DNA from: Bryobacteraceae bacterium
GTDB lineage: Bacteria > Acidobacteriota > Terriglobia > Bryobacterales > Bryobacteraceae
Assembly (NCBI GenBank): GCA_030044325.1
Contig: JASHWA010000501.1
Coordinates: forward strand, 1-14,099
DNA: 14,099 nucleotides
Direction: 5' to 3'
The notes below the pieces were generated by a model. It made no database searches. It was not told the DNA's origin and saw only the letters and a list, made by a program, of their open reading frames with translations. Both the position numbers and the translations under genes were made by a program. Positions 13,280-14,099 of the stretch are shown here, one piece after another. Each line of letters opens with the position of its first letter. Within the stretch, counting starts at the first letter, position 1.

Positions 13280-13545
13280 CCACTCCCGTCTCGCCTTTGC
13301 TCACCGCCGGAACGGGCCAAAGCGTGCCCAAAGACGCAGCCGGCGCCGCGAAACAATTTGAAGCGCTGCTGATCGGCCAGATGCTCAAAGGAGTGCGCGA
13401 AGAATCCGAAGATGACGACAGCGACAACGAAAGCGCGACGATGTTCGACGTAGCCGACCAGCAATTTTCTCAACTGCTCGCCAACAACGGCGGGTTCGGC
13501 CTGGCGCGCATGATCGCCTCAGGCCTCGAAAAGGACTCCCAATAA
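13276..13545 (+). CDS. flgJ: Rod-binding protein, FlgJ N-terminal domain only
   Basis: An 89-residue protein matching the FlgJ rod-binding domain: AAGAAKQFEALLIGQMLKGV, an acidic linker (EESEDDDSDNES), then a helix ending FSQLLANNGGFGLARMIASG. The glucosaminidase domain of enterobacterial FlgJ is absent, as in many other phyla, so a separate peptidoglycan hydrolase would have to open the wall for the rod. It acts in the periplasm as rod cap or scaffold. Position right after flgI is the classic flgJ place. GGAG lies about 11 bases before the ATG, which overlaps the flgI stop. Confidence 0.9.
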   Translation: MTTPVSPLLTAGTGQSVPKDAAGAAKQFEALLIGQMLKGVREESEDDDSDNESATMFDVADQQFSQLLANNGGFGLARMIASGLEKDSQ

Positions 13546-13546
13546 T

Positions 13547-13798
13547 ATGCGAATCGACAACAATGCACTCAGCCTGACTCAAGCCGTCGCACAGACCGCG
13601 ACGCAATCAACTTCGAAAGCCGGCTCGGCTTCCAAGCGCCAGGATCAGGATCGCGCCGACATCTCCGACATGGCGGCCGAGCTCTCGGCCGACCCGCAAA
13701 AGCTCGCGCAGCTCGCCGCGAGCGTGCAATCGGGAACCTACAGCGTCTCGCCAAGCCAGATCGCCAGCAGCATGATCGACGATATGCTCGAAGCCTGA
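13547..13798 (+). CDS. flgM: Anti-sigma-28 factor FlgM
   Basis: An 83-residue, mostly disordered protein. The N-terminal half is Gln/Ser/Thr/Ala/Lys-rich and the C-terminal half (about 45-82) carries the FlgM helices: AELSADPQKLAQLAASVQSG then TYSVSPSQIASSMIDDMLEA. The pattern 'xxIxxGxYxVxxxxIAxxMxxxxL' is the sigma-28-binding part of FlgM. FlgM holds FliA inactive until the hook is complete, then is exported. It begins one base after the flgJ stop, with AAGGA about 12 bases upstream, and closes the rightward block, so its level should track that of ring and rod proteins. It is convergent with the next gene, with one base between. Confidence 0.9.
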   Translation: MRIDNNALSLTQAVAQTATQSTSKAGSASKRQDQDRADISDMAAELSADPQKLAQLAASVQSGTYSVSPSQIASSMIDDMLEA

Positions 13799-13799
13799 G

Positions 13800-14063
13800 C
13801 TATTTCCAGGTCACTTTCACCGGCTCCGACCGCTCACACGCGAGGGAATCCGTCACGCCCGACGCGATGTCGCCGCACGCGTTGGAGGTCGCCGTGCGCA
13901 ATGCCTCGTCTTTGGTATTTCCTTTTGCCGTGCGGCAGGACTGGTGTCCGTTGAACTGCATGCATACTTCGACGCGCTGCCCGCCGAGCGTCAGCGTCGA
14001 ATACACCAGCAGCCCGATGATCGCCGCGAAAATCAGAATCCCGACCAGCACCGGTTTTTTCAT
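13800..14063 (-). CDS. Small membrane-anchored hypothetical protein with four extracytoplasmic cysteines
   Basis: An 87-residue protein whose function I do not recognise. Residues 4-22 form one hydrophobic helix after MKKP, so it is probably an N-terminal anchor or uncleaved signal with the rest outside the cytosol. The outer part has four cysteines (34, 43, 63, 76) in EVCMQFNGHQSCRTA, NACGDIASG and SLACERSEP contexts, which could form two disulfides. It ends VKVTWK. AGGGA lies about seven bases before ATG 14063. The stop TAG at 13800-13802 is one base from the flgM stop on the other strand. Convergence with flgM and leftward transcription from outside the window argue against a flagellar role. 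Similar short proteins may be common in Acidobacteria, but I cannot verify that here. Confidence 0.75.
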   Translation of the reverse strand: MKKPVLVGILIFAAIIGLLVYSTLTLGGQRVEVCMQFNGHQSCRTAKGNTKDEALRTATSNACGDIASGVTDSLACERSEPVKVTWK

Positions 14064-14099
14064 GACCGTCCCTGGGCGGCCTCCGCTTCGATGAAAAAC
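14060..14099 (-). CDS. Possible C-terminal end of an upstream leftward gene
   Basis: On the minus strand a frame is open from the window edge to TGA at 14062-14060, encoding FFIEAEAAQGRS. The TGA overlaps the start ATG of the 87-residue protein as ATGA. That overlap style is common in the window and suggests a real gene end, but only 12 codons are visible. Confidence 0.3.
   Translation of the reverse strand, partial: FFIEAEAAQGRS

Noticed and set aside
13790..13810. Rho-independent terminator after flgM
   Set aside because: The stops of the two convergent genes are one base apart, and no stem with a T-run is visible at the junction.

Overview
The window is a compact flagellar basal-body, hook and export locus from a GC-rich Gram-negative bacterium. 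An Acidobacteriota origin (Bryobacterales/Solibacter-like) is the best guess. It rests on three things: a large Oar-like TonB-dependent receptor at the left edge, outer-membrane L- and P-ring genes, and a heptamer-repeat element of a kind I associate with such genomes. This is recognition, not a database result.

Layout. Positions 1-1425 (+) hold the 3' part of an outer-membrane TonB-dependent receptor, convergent with the flagellar genes. Positions 1437-9043 (-) form one leftward block, in transcription order fliK, flgD, flgE, fliN, fliO, fliP, fliQ, fliR, flhB. It encodes the hook-length ruler, hook cap scaffold, hook protein, a SpoA-only C-ring protein and the membrane export gate. Positions 9044-9244 are a divergent control region. 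Positions 9245-13798 (+) form one rightward block, flgF, flgG, flgA (interrupted), flgH, flgI, flgJ N-domain, flgM. It encodes the rod, the P- and L-rings, the rod-binding protein and the anti-sigma-28 factor. Positions 13800-14063 (-) hold a small membrane-anchored hypothetical protein, and the last bases may be the tail of another gene.

How the genes work together. The gate proteins FliP/Q/R/FlhB export rod, hook and cap subunits. FliK and FlhB switch export specificity once the hook is long enough. FlgF/FlgG build the rod, FlgJ binds it, and FlgA, FlgI and FlgH make the bushings. FlgM couples completion of the hook to late gene expression. Most junctions are ATGA or 1-nt junctions, so translational coupling is likely throughout.

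No new system is evident. The points worth checking are an in-frame TGA inside flgA followed at once by a perfect 6-bp stem; a 170-bp heptameric inverted-repeat element lying in the only sizeable gap of the leftward block and supplying the last codons and stop of fliR; FlgH without a lipobox; a minimal FlgD; and a 17-bp tandem repeat in the divergent control region. No stretch over 300 bases lacks a gene.
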